In this document: positions 23,685 through 31,779 of the stretch, piece by piece | How positions within the stretch are numbered: position 1 is the stretch's first letter | How the letters are laid out: every line of letters starts with the position of its first letter | DNA from: Marmoricola sp. | Lineage (GTDB): Bacteria; Actinomycetota; Actinomycetes; Propionibacteriales; Nocardioidaceae | Direction of reading: 5' to 3' | NCBI GenBank assembly: GCA_025964775.1 | Contig: JAOPYE010000016.1 | Location: 1 to 48,783, forward strand | Length of the DNA: 48,783 nucleotides | Made by a program: the position numbers and the translations under genes | The notes under the pieces: generated by a model | What the model was told of the DNA's origin: nothing | Database searches by the model: none | Seen by the model: the letters and a program-made list of their open reading frames with translations, nothing else

Positions 23685-24221
23685 TTAGTCCGTGAGGTCG
23701 ATCGCGAACGGAACTCCGGTGTCAAACCAGTAACTGTGCAATGCCCTGATCTTCGCCTTCGAAGGAAGCCCACGAACATGCAGATCGCACTCGCCGTAAT
23801 CGACGAGGTGGATGCGATCGCAAAGCGCCACCCGAGCAAGCTCGCGTTCGGAGTCGTCGGTGATCTCACGAATCGTGCCACAAGATGTATGGCGACCGAG
23901 GGTGATCGCTACCTGCGGGTTCGCACGAACGTTGTGCACCCACGCTGCTACTGCCGAAGGCCGCTCGACGGCGAGCGCCGGTGGGCGCAACATCAGCAAA
24001 TAAACGGACTGGCCGTCCCGGATCGCGCGCAGACACTTGCGACGTCTGATGCCGGACCTGCGCCCGGTGTAGGTGAGGATTCCATATCCACCCGGTGTCC
24101 ACGCCATGAAGAACGGCAGCATCAACGCGCTCAACCGCGCCCCGGAGCGGGCTGATTGCAGTAGGTTTCCGTGCTTCGGCGACTCCGCCAAGGCCGCAGC
24201 GCGCACCTGTTCAGCATCCAC
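23685..24221 (-). CDS. Nitroreductase-family deazaflavin (F420)-dependent protein
   Basis: A 178-residue protein of the DUF385/F420H2-dependent Ddn family with split-barrel fold. GGYGILTYTGRRSGIRRRKCL is the family's cofactor-binding stretch and WVHNVRANPQVAITLG the second conserved block. Members reduce quinones and nitro compounds with F420H2 or bind related cofactors. It lies alone with its stop close to the LysR gene end. The substrate is unknown. Confidence 0.85.
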   Translation of the reverse strand: MDAEQVRAAALAESPKHGNLLQSARSGARLSALMLPFFMAWTPGGYGILTYTGRRSGIRRRKCLRAIRDGQSVYLLMLRPPALAVERPSAVAAWVHNVRANPQVAITLGRHTSCGTIREITDDSERELARVALCDRIHLVDYGECDLHVRGLPSKAKIRALHSYWFDTGVPFAIDLTD

Positions 24222-24287
24222 ACAGCGAGTTCACGCCAAGTCCCGCAGGTCCGTCAACCCTTCCCAGCGGTCGCTCGACAGCTAGCA

Positions 24288-24302
24288 GGTCGTGGCACGA
24301 CC
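24288..24302. repeat. 15-base perfect palindrome
   Basis: GGTCGTG-G-CACGACC lies 67 bases upstream of the deazaflavin-dependent protein start. It may be an operator for that gene or a short hairpin. No regulator gene beside it is an obvious partner. Confidence 0.45.
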
Positions 24303-24381
24303 CGGCCGTGATCGACTCTGACCGGCGACTGCACGCGGCGCACGCTGATGTCGCGCATGGCAGCCGTGTCTGCGCCCGCGG

Positions 24382-24435
24382 TTGACAGACCACCGCTCAG
24401 GATGCTCCTATTCTACTAGGCACCTAGTGGAATAG
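24382..24435 (+). promoter_or_regulatory. YtrA-type operator and promoter of the GntR-ABC operon
   Basis: A -35 TTGACA at 24382-24387 and a weak -10 at 24406-24411 lead into a 28-base palindrome at 24408-24435. Its arms (CTATTCTACTAGG and CCTAGTGGAATAG) pair at 12 of 13 positions around CA. It covers the probable transcription start and reaches the ribosome site AGGAG at 24434-24438. Such palindromes are the binding sites of YtrA-type GntR repressors. Confidence 0.87.
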
Positions 24436-24443
24436 GAGTGACC

Positions 24444-24833
24444 GTGATCGAGTTCCATCTCGACGCTCGCTCCGGAGTCGCGCCCTACCTGCAGATCGTC
24501 TGGCAAGTACGCCAGGCGTTGCTCCTCGGCTTGCTCGCGGAGGGTGACCAGTTGCCGACGGTCAAGGAGGTGGTCACCAAGGTGGTGATCAACCCGAACA
24601 CCGTGAGCAAGGCCTACCGCGAGCTCGAGCATCAAGGGCTGGCCGCAGCCAAACCCGGTGTCGGCACGTTCATCACCCAATCGCTGGGCCAGGCGTCCCT
24701 GGCCGACCACGCCCCACTCCAGGAGGAGTTGCGCGCGTGGATGCGCAAAGCCCGTGCCGCTGGACTGACAGGACCCGGCATCGAGGCGATGTTCCAGAGC
24801 ACGTTCCGAGAGAACCCTGAAGGGGAGAAATGA
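24444..24833 (+). CDS. GntR family regulator, YtrA subfamily
   Basis: A 129-residue short GntR protein with a winged helix at about 14-75 (PYLQIVWQVRQALLLGLL, then VINPNTVSKAYRELEHQGL) and only a short C-terminal helix pair, the mark of the YtrA subfamily. GTG at 24444 is preferred since AGGAG precedes it by five bases; a GTG at 24438 overlaps that site. It is the first gene of an ABC operon and overlaps the ATPase gene by four bases. It probably represses the operon through the palindrome upstream; envelope-active compounds are typical inducers. Confidence 0.92.
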   Translation: MIEFHLDARSGVAPYLQIVWQVRQALLLGLLAEGDQLPTVKEVVTKVVINPNTVSKAYRELEHQGLAAAKPGVGTFITQSLGQASLADHAPLQEELRAWMRKARAAGLTGPGIEAMFQSTFRENPEGEK

Positions 24834-25723
24834 CCGCCATCTTGCAAGCCCGGTCGTTGGGCAAGACATACGGCCGGCGCGACGCGCTGACTGAGTGCAC
24901 TCTGGAGATCCCGCCGGGCCATGTCGTCGGACTGGTCGGTCCGAACGGCGCAGGCAAGACCACCTTGTTGAAGATCGCGTGCGGCATGCTCGCACCGACC
25001 ACGGGACACATCGAAGTACTCGGCAACCAGCCCGGCGCTGACCCCGCGCAGCTGGCGCGGGTCGGCTATGTCGCTCAGGACACCCCGACGTATTCGAACC
25101 TGACTGTTGCCGACCATCTCACCCTCGGTGCCAAGCTCAACCCGGGCTGGGACGCCCTGCTCGCACACGCACGGATCGACCAGCTAGGCCTCGACCCGAA
25201 ACAGAAGGCGGGCAAACTGTCGGGCGGTCAACGCGCGCAGCTCGCTCTGACCGTCGCGGTTGCCAAGCGGCCCGAACTGCTCATCCTCGACGAGCCTGTC
25301 GCCAGCCTCGACCCGCTGGCACGACGCGACTTCCTACGCCACCTGATGGAGTCTGTCGCCGAGAACAGCACCAGCGTGATCCTGTCCTCCCACCTGGTCT
25401 CCGACCTCGAACGTGTGTGTGACTACCTGGTCGTTCTGGTCTCCTCCCGTGTCCAGCTCGCCGGCGAGACCGAGGACCTCCTGGCCCAGCACCATCGGCT
25501 CGTGTGCGCGCGGCGAGACCAGGCCGACCTTCCTGACGGGCTTGAGGTGATCCTGGCGGATCACACCGACCGGCAGTCGACGTTCATCGTGCGCAGTCAG
25601 ACACAGATACCCGCTGGTGACTGGGTTGCCGATCAGCTGGACCTCGAAGACCTGGTCCTGACCTACATGGAACGCGCCGCCGCACCCACCCAATCTCAAC
25701 CCCCGAGGGGAGCGTCCCGATGA
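24830..25723 (+). CDS. ABC transporter ATP-binding protein
   Basis: A 297-residue nucleotide-binding subunit. Walker A GPNGAGKT is at 37-44, the signature KLSGGQRAQLALTVAVAKRP has the LSGGQ core, Walker B with Glu is LLILDEPVASLDP and the H-loop is ILSSHLVSDLERV. The last 70 residues are a variable regulatory tail. GGGGAG lies before the ATG. It overlaps the GntR gene in front and the permease gene behind by four bases each. YtrA-controlled transporters of this type are linked to defence against cell-wall drugs. Confidence 0.93.
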   Translation: MTAILQARSLGKTYGRRDALTECTLEIPPGHVVGLVGPNGAGKTTLLKIACGMLAPTTGHIEVLGNQPGADPAQLARVGYVAQDTPTYSNLTVADHLTLGAKLNPGWDALLAHARIDQLGLDPKQKAGKLSGGQRAQLALTVAVAKRPELLILDEPVASLDPLARRDFLRHLMESVAENSTSVILSSHLVSDLERVCDYLVVLVSSRVQLAGETEDLLAQHHRLVCARRDQADLPDGLEVILADHTDRQSTFIVRSQTQIPAGDWVADQLDLEDLVLTYMERAAAPTQSQPPRGASR

Positions 25724-26763
25724 TCTGGCTCACCTGGCGCCAATTCCGCGTTCAAACCCTGAGCACAGCTGCCCTCCTCGCCGCGGCAGCGACGTACTTC
25801 CTGATCACCGGGGTGCACCTGCACCACACCTATACAGCCGACCTGGTGGCCTGCACACCGTTGGGCTCCTGCGATTCCACCCTCAACGACTTCCAGCACA
25901 GCTACGACATGGCGTTCCACCTCAACGAACTCCTAGTCGTTGCCGCCCCTGCGCTGATGGGAATGTTCTGGGGCGCACCACTGATCGGCCGAGAGCTGGA
26001 AACCGGCACCGACCAGCTCGCCTGGAACCAGAGCGTGACCCGGACCCGGTGGCTGTCCTTCAAACTCGCTGGCATAGGACTCTGCTCGATCGCGGTCGCC
26101 GGCATCCTCAGCTACCTGCTGACCTGGTGGGCCGGACCCTTGGACCACCTCAACGGCAACCGCTTCGCAGCCATGACCTTCGCATCGCGTGACATCGTCC
26201 CGATCGGCTACGCCGCCTTCACCTTCGCACTCGGCACGACTGCGGGACTCCTCCTGCGCCGAACCATCCCCGCCATGGCCGTCACACTGGCAGTTTTCGT
26301 CGGCATCCAGATCCTCATGCCCACCACCATCCGGCCACATCTGCTCGCCTCCACCACACACACCTTCGCGATCAACCAGGCCACTACGAGCCAAGCCAAC
26401 GGGATCTACGGCAACAATGGCGGCGCCGAGCTCTTCATCTCGGGCCTGAACGTGCCTCCCGGCGCCTGGGTGATCTCCGCGCCTCCCGTCGAAGACTCCT
26501 CCGACCACGTGGTCGCGATGAGCGAACATCTGAACTGCTTCCCGCCGCCACCAAATGGCACGCGCCCTGAACCAGGCACAACCAAGGGTCCGGGCAACTT
26601 CGCCCAGATCGGTACCTGCCTTGCCCCCCTCCACCTTCACGAAAGTGTGACCTACCAACCAGCAACCCACTACTGGCCGCTCCAGTGGTTTGAAACCGCG
26701 ATCTTCCTGGCTCTGGCCGGAGCACTGTCAGCTAGCTGCTTCTGGTGGATCCGGCGACGCTAG
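25720..26763 (+). CDS. ABC transporter permease of the YtrA-controlled operon
   Basis: A 347-residue permease with six predicted helices (first LSTAALLAAAATYFLITGVHL) and a large outside loop at about 205-310 containing Cys in NCFPPPPNGTRP and IGTCLAPLHL, which might form a disulfide. It starts with the family N-terminus MIWLTWRQFR. The large loop between helices 5 and 6 is characteristic of sensing or peptide-transport permeases in this group. It ends the operon. Cargo unknown. Confidence 0.88.
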   Translation: MIWLTWRQFRVQTLSTAALLAAAATYFLITGVHLHHTYTADLVACTPLGSCDSTLNDFQHSYDMAFHLNELLVVAAPALMGMFWGAPLIGRELETGTDQLAWNQSVTRTRWLSFKLAGIGLCSIAVAGILSYLLTWWAGPLDHLNGNRFAAMTFASRDIVPIGYAAFTFALGTTAGLLLRRTIPAMAVTLAVFVGIQILMPTTIRPHLLASTTHTFAINQATTSQANGIYGNNGGAELFISGLNVPPGAWVISAPPVEDSSDHVVAMSEHLNCFPPPPNGTRPEPGTTKGPGNFAQIGTCLAPLHLHESVTYQPATHYWPLQWFETAIFLALAGALSASCFWWIRRR

Positions 26764-27428
26764 AACTGACCAGCTCACACCTCACAGCAGGTCACCAAGA
26801 GACAACATCCAGATCGGGCACTGACCCGCTAGAAGTCAGGTGGCCGACCTTCCCTGTGTGCGGCGGCAAGCTGCGCAGCCAGGACGGCGGTGGCATCCGC
26901 ACGCTCATATCGGGTCGAACGTGGGATGAACTGTGGACGCCTCGAGCCACGACAGTTGAGCGCGAAATCCTTCAGCGAGCTTCCGAGGCACGCGTGGGTT
27001 CTTGATCGAATGCTGGTACCCCGACCGGGACGCCTCGCGGATTGATGCACTCATCGCGGCAGATCCACCGCGCGCTGACCCGCAGAGTCAACCGCCCGCA
27101 TTGATAGCTGCAGCGATGAAGTCATTGCGTTCACCGCTTGCTTCAGGTGGGGAGTCACCTCTCGTTGACGTCACTGTGTCCGCGAGAGTAGTCACCTCTG
27201 GCAGGTGGCTATAGTCCTGGGCATCGGCCGTAGCACCCGTCGGGTGCGGATGGTCTGCGGCGTGCGACATGTGTCGAGTGTTCACCCCGTACTGTCCCGC
27301 CGCAAGGTCGAAACCTGGTGGCACTGGGACGTCCGATCATCGACAGATCCGAGTGTCCGCGACGCGGCGGTTTGCACCTTGTGGAGGGTGCCGAGACAAT
27401 CGCGGGATCGACAAGAAAGGCAGTCTCC
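26764..27428. other. Stretch without a confident gene
   Basis: About 665 bases between the ABC operon and a methyltransferase. Short open frames occur on both strands. The one with most protein-like composition is on the reverse strand (27088-27270, 60 residues, HLPEVTTLADTVTSTRGDSP) but it has no ribosome site. Base composition is slightly less GC-rich than nearby genes, which may mean decayed sequence. No hairpin terminator was noticed. Confidence 0.5.
27088..27270 (-). CDS. Possible small protein
   Basis: A 60-residue frame from an ATG at 27270, Thr/Ala/Asp-rich and ending ASGERNDFIAAAINAGG. No Shine-Dalgarno or family match is recognised. It could be a remnant of a longer gene. Confidence 0.25.
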   Translation of the reverse strand: MSHAADHPHPTGATADAQDYSHLPEVTTLADTVTSTRGDSPPEASGERNDFIAAAINAGG

Positions 27429-28172
27429 ATGGCAACGGTGCAGCTGTACGACACCATCGGAGCGACCTACACCGCGACACGACGGACTGAACCGCGGATC
27501 GCTGCGCGGATCTGGGCTGCGCTCGGCGATGCCCGGACCGTCCTCAACGTCGGGGCAGGCACCGGGTCCTATGAGCCACCCGACCGCGAGGTTCTGGCGC
27601 TGGAACCGTCCGCTCTGATGCGTGCGCAACGCCAGCCGGATGCGGCACCGTGCATCGCTGGGTCAGCCGAGAACCTACCTTTCGATGACCAGTCCTTCGA
27701 CGCCGCGATGGCCGTGTGCACCCTCCACCACTGGCAGGACCCGACCGCAGGACTGCGCGAGATGCAGCGCGTTGCTCGCCGCGTGGTGGTGTTCTTGTTC
27801 GACACCAGCAATCCTGACCAGTTCTGGCTGAACCGTGACTATCTGCCTGAGTTCGCTGAACTGCCGGGCTGCCGCGTCCTTGCATCCCTACCCGAGCTGG
27901 CCGGCGCGATCGACGCTCGGCTGGAACCCGTCCCGGTCCCGTGGGACTGCGCCGATGGCTTCTTCGAGGCCTACTGGCGGCGCCCCGAGGCCTACTTGGA
28001 GGAAGGTGTCAGGCGCGGGATCTCGGTCTGGGACGCGGTCGGGCCAGACGCCGAGAACAGGGCCGTGCACGAACTTCGAGCCGACCTCGCATCAGGTCGT
28101 TGGGCCGAACGGAACCGAGACCTCGTCGCGCTCGACCAAGCAGACCTGGGCGCTCGACTGCTCATTGCTTGA
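27429..28172 (+). CDS. Class I SAM-dependent methyltransferase
   Basis: A 247-residue methyltransferase of the Methyltransf_11 type. Motif I is VGAGTG at 41-46, the strand-2 acid is in LALEPSALM, post-motif region CIAGSAENLPFDDQSFD is the ubiE-like block and AAMAVCTLHHWQD is motif IV. AAAGGCAG precedes the ATG at 27429; the longer reading to 27318 lacks support. It resembles SAM enzymes acting on small molecules, though no pathway is indicated by the neighbours. Confidence 0.9.
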   Translation: MATVQLYDTIGATYTATRRTEPRIAARIWAALGDARTVLNVGAGTGSYEPPDREVLALEPSALMRAQRQPDAAPCIAGSAENLPFDDQSFDAAMAVCTLHHWQDPTAGLREMQRVARRVVVFLFDTSNPDQFWLNRDYLPEFAELPGCRVLASLPELAGAIDARLEPVPVPWDCADGFFEAYWRRPEAYLEEGVRRGISVWDAVGPDAENRAVHELRADLASGRWAERNRDLVALDQADLGARLLIA

Positions 28173-28218
28173 ACACGGCCCACCTGAACATCGTTGGGCT
28201 CCAGCAAGCGCGGCTCGA

Positions 28219-29061
28219 TCAGGTCAGGCCGACCAGTGCTGCCGATCGCTCCCACAAGCCGTCGATGACGGCCTGGTCGCTTGCCTGCTTGTTCTCGCGC
28301 CCGTTGATCTTGAACCGACTGAAGTAGCGACCGTCGATGTCGGGGTCCGGACCGCGCTCGGCGAGAGCGACGAGCGGCTCGGCACCATCAGGGACGCTGA
28401 TCGTGCCGAGCCGCTTGAGCGGGGTGCGGTAGAGCAGACCGACGAACCACGAGTCGCGGCCAAACGAGCTGCCCACCGGGCCGGGGTGCACGGCGGCCGA
28501 GACGACGCCGTCGCCTGACCAACGCTGGCTGATACCGCGAGTGAACACGATGTTCATCAGCTTGCCAGTGCCGTACGCCGGGAACTCGATCGCCCGACGG
28601 TGCTCGTAGTCGAGGTCGTCGAGCACGATCTTGCCCATCAGGTTGCCGATGCTGGAGGTGTTGACGACCAGCGACGAGCCAGCCGCAACGAGCTTGGGAC
28701 GCAGCAGATTGGTCAGCAGGAACGGCGCCAGGTGGTTGACCTGGAAGTTCGGCTCGTGACCGTCGTGGGTCCTCTTCGACGGCGCGAACGTACCGCCGGC
28801 GTTGTTCATCAGCACGTCGATCGACGCCACCCGCTCGCTGATCTGCGTGGCGAGGCGGCGCACGTCGTCGAGCCGGGAGAAGTCGGCAACCAGCGGCTCC
28901 GTGCCCACCGCCTCAGCGACGGGCTGGAGCTTGTCGGCAGAACGCCCCGTCACATGCACTGTGGCGCCACGGGAGGCCAGCACGCGTGCTGTCTCGGCCC
29001 CGATCCCGTCGCTTGCTCCGGTCACCAGGACCGTGCGTCCGGTCATTGTCTGATCGCTCAT
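28219..29061 (-). CDS. Short-chain dehydrogenase/reductase
   Basis: A 280-residue SDR. The nucleotide motif TGASDGIG is at 14-21, NNAGG is the structural motif, Ser in VVNTSSIGN and YGTGK give the catalytic Ser-Tyr-Lys, and HPGPVGSSFG follows. The sequence resembles the retinol-dehydrogenase/WWOX-like group of actinobacterial SDRs. The stop converges on the methyltransferase. It lies 118 bases after the MarR stop on the same strand and may share its transcript. Substrate unknown. Confidence 0.92.
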   Translation of the reverse strand: MSDQTMTGRTVLVTGASDGIGAETARVLASRGATVHVTGRSADKLQPVAEAVGTEPLVADFSRLDDVRRLATQISERVASIDVLMNNAGGTFAPSKRTHDGHEPNFQVNHLAPFLLTNLLRPKLVAAGSSLVVNTSSIGNLMGKIVLDDLDYEHRRAIEFPAYGTGKLMNIVFTRGISQRWSGDGVVSAAVHPGPVGSSFGRDSWFVGLLYRTPLKRLGTISVPDGAEPLVALAERGPDPDIDGRYFSRFKINGRENKQASDQAVIDGLWERSAALVGLT

Positions 29062-29179
29062 GCCCCGAGCCTAGGGCCGTGCGTCGACCGGTGCCGCAGT
29101 ATGGCGCCCTGTCGCGGCGAAAGGACTCACCATGGTGGCCGCCTGTCGACACCTGGCGGGCTCGGAGAGAAGTGGTGGG

Positions 29180-29668
29180 TCAGCTTGCGGGGAGAGCCGC
29201 AGCCTGGCGGTCGGCGATTCGGGCCAGCAGGTCCAGCAGCAGCGCGCGCTCGGCTTGGTCCACACCATTGAGTGCGCGCGCCTCAGCCACGTCGCGGGCG
29301 ACAGCGAACTTGGCGTAGACCTTCCGACCGGTCGACGTGATCTGCGGGATGCGAACCCGTCGGTCGGACGGATCGACCGAACGAACGATCAGCTCGTGCT
29401 TCTCGAGCCGGTCGAGAACGCTGATCAGCGTGGTCTTGTCGACGCACACGACACGGCTCAGTTCTAGTTGGGTGCGCTGGCGGCCGTCGTCGAGCGCGGC
29501 GAGCACCAGCCAGTCACGGACGTCGTTGAGCCCCATCTCGACAGCAGCGAGGTCCAGGTCGTCGGTCATCCGACCCGCGGCAGCGTGCAGCAGCATCGTC
29601 AGGTCCGTCGGGAACGCCGCACACAGAGCCAGCTCCGTGTCATCAGTGTTCTTCGCAAACGTGCCCAT
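29180..29668 (-). CDS. MarR family transcriptional regulator
   Basis: A 162-residue MarR protein. The winged helix spans about 45-115 (LNDVRDWLVLAALDDGRQRTQ in part, then VDKTTLISVLDRLEKHELIVR and DRRVRIPQITSTGRKVY for the wing), and the N- and C-terminal helices form the dimer. It is divergent from a DHA2 drug pump across a 136-base region with an inverted repeat, so repression of the pump with drug-induced release is likely. Confidence 0.92.
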   Translation of the reverse strand: MGTFAKNTDDTELALCAAFPTDLTMLLHAAAGRMTDDLDLAAVEMGLNDVRDWLVLAALDDGRQRTQLELSRVVCVDKTTLISVLDRLEKHELIVRSVDPSDRRVRIPQITSTGRKVYAKFAVARDVAEARALNGVDQAERALLLDLLARIADRQAAALPAS

Positions 29669-29722
29669 GCGCGTACCTTACAGCGACAGGCACGATCGAT
29701 CAATGTCGGATGAGTCACACTC

Positions 29723-29746
29723 GGATCGTCTGGACTCGGACGATCC
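29723..29746. promoter_or_regulatory. MarR operator candidate
   Basis: GGATCGTC and GACGATCC form a perfect 8-base inverted repeat around an 8-base spacer, with a direct repeat ACTCGGA at 29719 and 29734. It lies between the divergent MarR and MFS genes. The 8-base spacing is compatible with a MarR dimer site. Confidence 0.65.
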
Positions 29747-29804
29747 TATTTCATATGGTGGTCCCAGTTGAAACCCCACTACTTCGATCTCTCGAGGACC
29801 TGCC

Positions 29805-31292
29805 ATGACAACGAACCAGACCGACGCGGCTGCCGACGTCGACCCACGCCGATGGCTGGCGCTGGTCGTCATCGCCGTCGCCCAGCTGATGGTGGTGCTC
29901 GACGCCAGCATCGTCAACATCGCTCTTCCTTCCGCGCAGCACGCGCTGGGCATCTCCGACGCCAACCGCCAGTGGGTGATCACCGCCTACGCACTCGCAT
30001 TCGGTGGACTGCTTCTGCTTGGCGGCCGGATCGCTGATTTCATCGGGCGCAAACGGGGATTCATCATCGGTCTGATCGGCTTCGGAGTTGCCTCTGCCAT
30101 CGGCGGCCTGGCGCAGACCCAGGGTGAGCTGTTCGGCGCGCGCGCCCTCCAGGGCGCATTCGCGGCGCTCATGGCACCAGCCGCACTCTCGCTCATCACG
30201 GTCACCTTCAGTGAACCACGCGAGCGCGCCAAAGCCTTCGGCGTGTACGGCGGCATCTCGGGTGGCGGCGCCGCCCTGGGACTGATCCTCGGAGGTGTCC
30301 TGACCGAGTACGCCTCGTGGCGCTGGACCCTGCTCGTCAACACCCCCATCGCGATCGCGACCGCCGTCGCCGGCGCCATCCTGGTCCGGGAGAGTCGCGC
30401 CGAAGGCAAGCCGAAGTACGACATCCCCGGAGTGGTCACGAGCACACTGGGCCTGGTCGCACTCGTCTACGGCTTCACCAGGGCCAACGAGAATGGCTGG
30501 TCGGCTGCCAGCACCATCTCGCTGCTGAGCGCGGCGGTCATCCTGCTGGTCTCGTTCGTGTTGATCGAGCGAAACACCTCCGAACCGTTGCTGCCGCCGC
30601 GGGTGTTCACCGAACGCAACCGCGCCGGCGCGTTCCTGGTCTCCTTGCTCCTCGGGCTGGCGCTGTTCGGAATGTTCCTGTTCCTCGTCTACTACATGCA
30701 GGGAACCCTGCACTACTCGGCCGTGAAGTCCGGGCTGGCGTTCCTGCCCTTCAGCGTCGGCGTCGTGGCCGGAGCAGCCGTGGCCAGCACCCTGCTCCCC
30801 CGCTTCGGGCCGCGCCCCCTGATGGTCGGCGGCACCGCAGCCGCCGCTCTCGGGATGATCCTGTTCACCCAGATCACAGTGCACGGCAGTTACGCCTCGA
30901 CAGTGCTCCCGGCCCAGATCGTGATGAGCATCGGCATGGGCCTCGCGTTCGTGGCTCTCTCAAGCACGGCGCTCGTCGGGGTCGCGGACCACGACGCAGG
31001 CGTAGCCAGTGCCCTGGTCAACACCACCCAGCAGGTGGGTGGATCGCTGGGCACCGCGCTGCTGAACACCATCGCCGCCACGGCGACCGCCACCTACATC
31101 TCCGCCCATGGCGCGGGACAGACCGCCGAAGGTCTGGTCCACGGCTACACGGTTGCGTTCACCTGGGGACTCGGCGCACTCATCCTCGCGTCGGTCCTCT
31201 CCCTGGTCCTCGTGACCAAGCAGCGCCCCCAGGCCGAGGTCGACGGAGCGGAAACCGCGTTCGAGCACGCCGAGGAACTCGTGCTCGTCTGA
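29805..31292 (+). CDS. MFS drug efflux transporter, DHA2 family
   Basis: A 495-residue transporter with 14 predicted helices. VLDASIVNIALPSAQHALG, GGRIADFIGRKRGF (motif A) and GGISGGGAALGLILGGVLTEY (shown in part; motif C region) mark the EmrB/QacA subfamily. It is close in sequence to the other pump at 15842-17362 (shared DFLKNV-like blocks such as ALFLFL/MFLFLVYYMQG). It exports drugs with protons and is probably controlled by the divergent MarR protein. Confidence 0.93.
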   Translation: MTTNQTDAAADVDPRRWLALVVIAVAQLMVVLDASIVNIALPSAQHALGISDANRQWVITAYALAFGGLLLLGGRIADFIGRKRGFIIGLIGFGVASAIGGLAQTQGELFGARALQGAFAALMAPAALSLITVTFSEPRERAKAFGVYGGISGGGAALGLILGGVLTEYASWRWTLLVNTPIAIATAVAGAILVRESRAEGKPKYDIPGVVTSTLGLVALVYGFTRANENGWSAASTISLLSAAVILLVSFVLIERNTSEPLLPPRVFTERNRAGAFLVSLLLGLALFGMFLFLVYYMQGTLHYSAVKSGLAFLPFSVGVVAGAAVASTLLPRFGPRPLMVGGTAAAALGMILFTQITVHGSYASTVLPAQIVMSIGMGLAFVALSSTALVGVADHDAGVASALVNTTQQVGGSLGTALLNTIAATATATYISAHGAGQTAEGLVHGYTVAFTWGLGALILASVLSLVLVTKQRPQAEVDGAETAFEHAEELVLV

Positions 31293-31335
31293 GCATCAGA
31301 GGAAGCTGACCGCGACCAGCTGACGCCACGCCAGG

Positions 31336-31360
31336 TGCCCGGCCCGCCAAGGGCCGGGCA
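31336..31360 (+). terminator. GC-rich terminator hairpin after the MFS gene
   Basis: TGCCCGGCCC (31336-31345) pairs perfectly with GGGCCGGGCA (31351-31360) around a 5-base loop GCCAA. It lies 44 bases after the pump's stop codon. No U tract follows, which is common for actinobacterial terminators. Confidence 0.75.
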
Positions 31361-31498
31361 TCTGCGATCGATCACGACGGCGATTGACCAGCCGAGTTGC
31401 TGAGAAAACCGTCCTTCCTGACGGCTTCTGGCGCCTGGCAGAGGCGACGGCGCGGCAGAAGTGCTTACCTGTTCATCTACCCGCGCTAACTTGCGCGT

Positions 31499-31696
31499 AT
31501 GGCGAAGTTTCGAGCAGTGGACAAGGACGGCAAAGTTCTCGGAGAGGTCAAGGAGTCGTCCACGTGGGGGGCGATCATCTGGGCGCAGGCTGAGTTCAGG
31601 TCGAAGAAGCCTCGCATCAAGTTCCTGAGCCTCGAACGTCACGACGAGGACGGCTGGACATTCGTGTTCTCGACCAAGGGCACGTCGGGCGGCTGA
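31499..31696 (+). CDS. Small hypothetical protein
   Basis: A 65-residue basic/hydrophobic protein (MAKFRAVDKDGKVLGEVK to TFVFSTKGTSGG) with alternating beta-like strands. A -10-like TAACTT at 31487-31492 ends six bases before the ATG, and no Shine-Dalgarno exists, so it is probably a leaderless gene. No family is recognised. Confidence 0.6.
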   Translation: MAKFRAVDKDGKVLGEVKESSTWGAIIWAQAEFRSKKPRIKFLSLERHDEDGWTFVFSTKGTSGG

Positions 31697-31779
31697 TGCG
31701 AGACCGCCAACAACGGCCTTCTCGGTGACCTTGACGCCATGTCGGATGTCGTCCGCATTCGAGTAGTGGGCCGCGCGGC

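Noticed and set aside
29751..30884. A 377-residue minus-strand frame
   Set aside because: Shadow of the MFS pump; rich in Gln/Asp/Gly from antisense of membrane helices.
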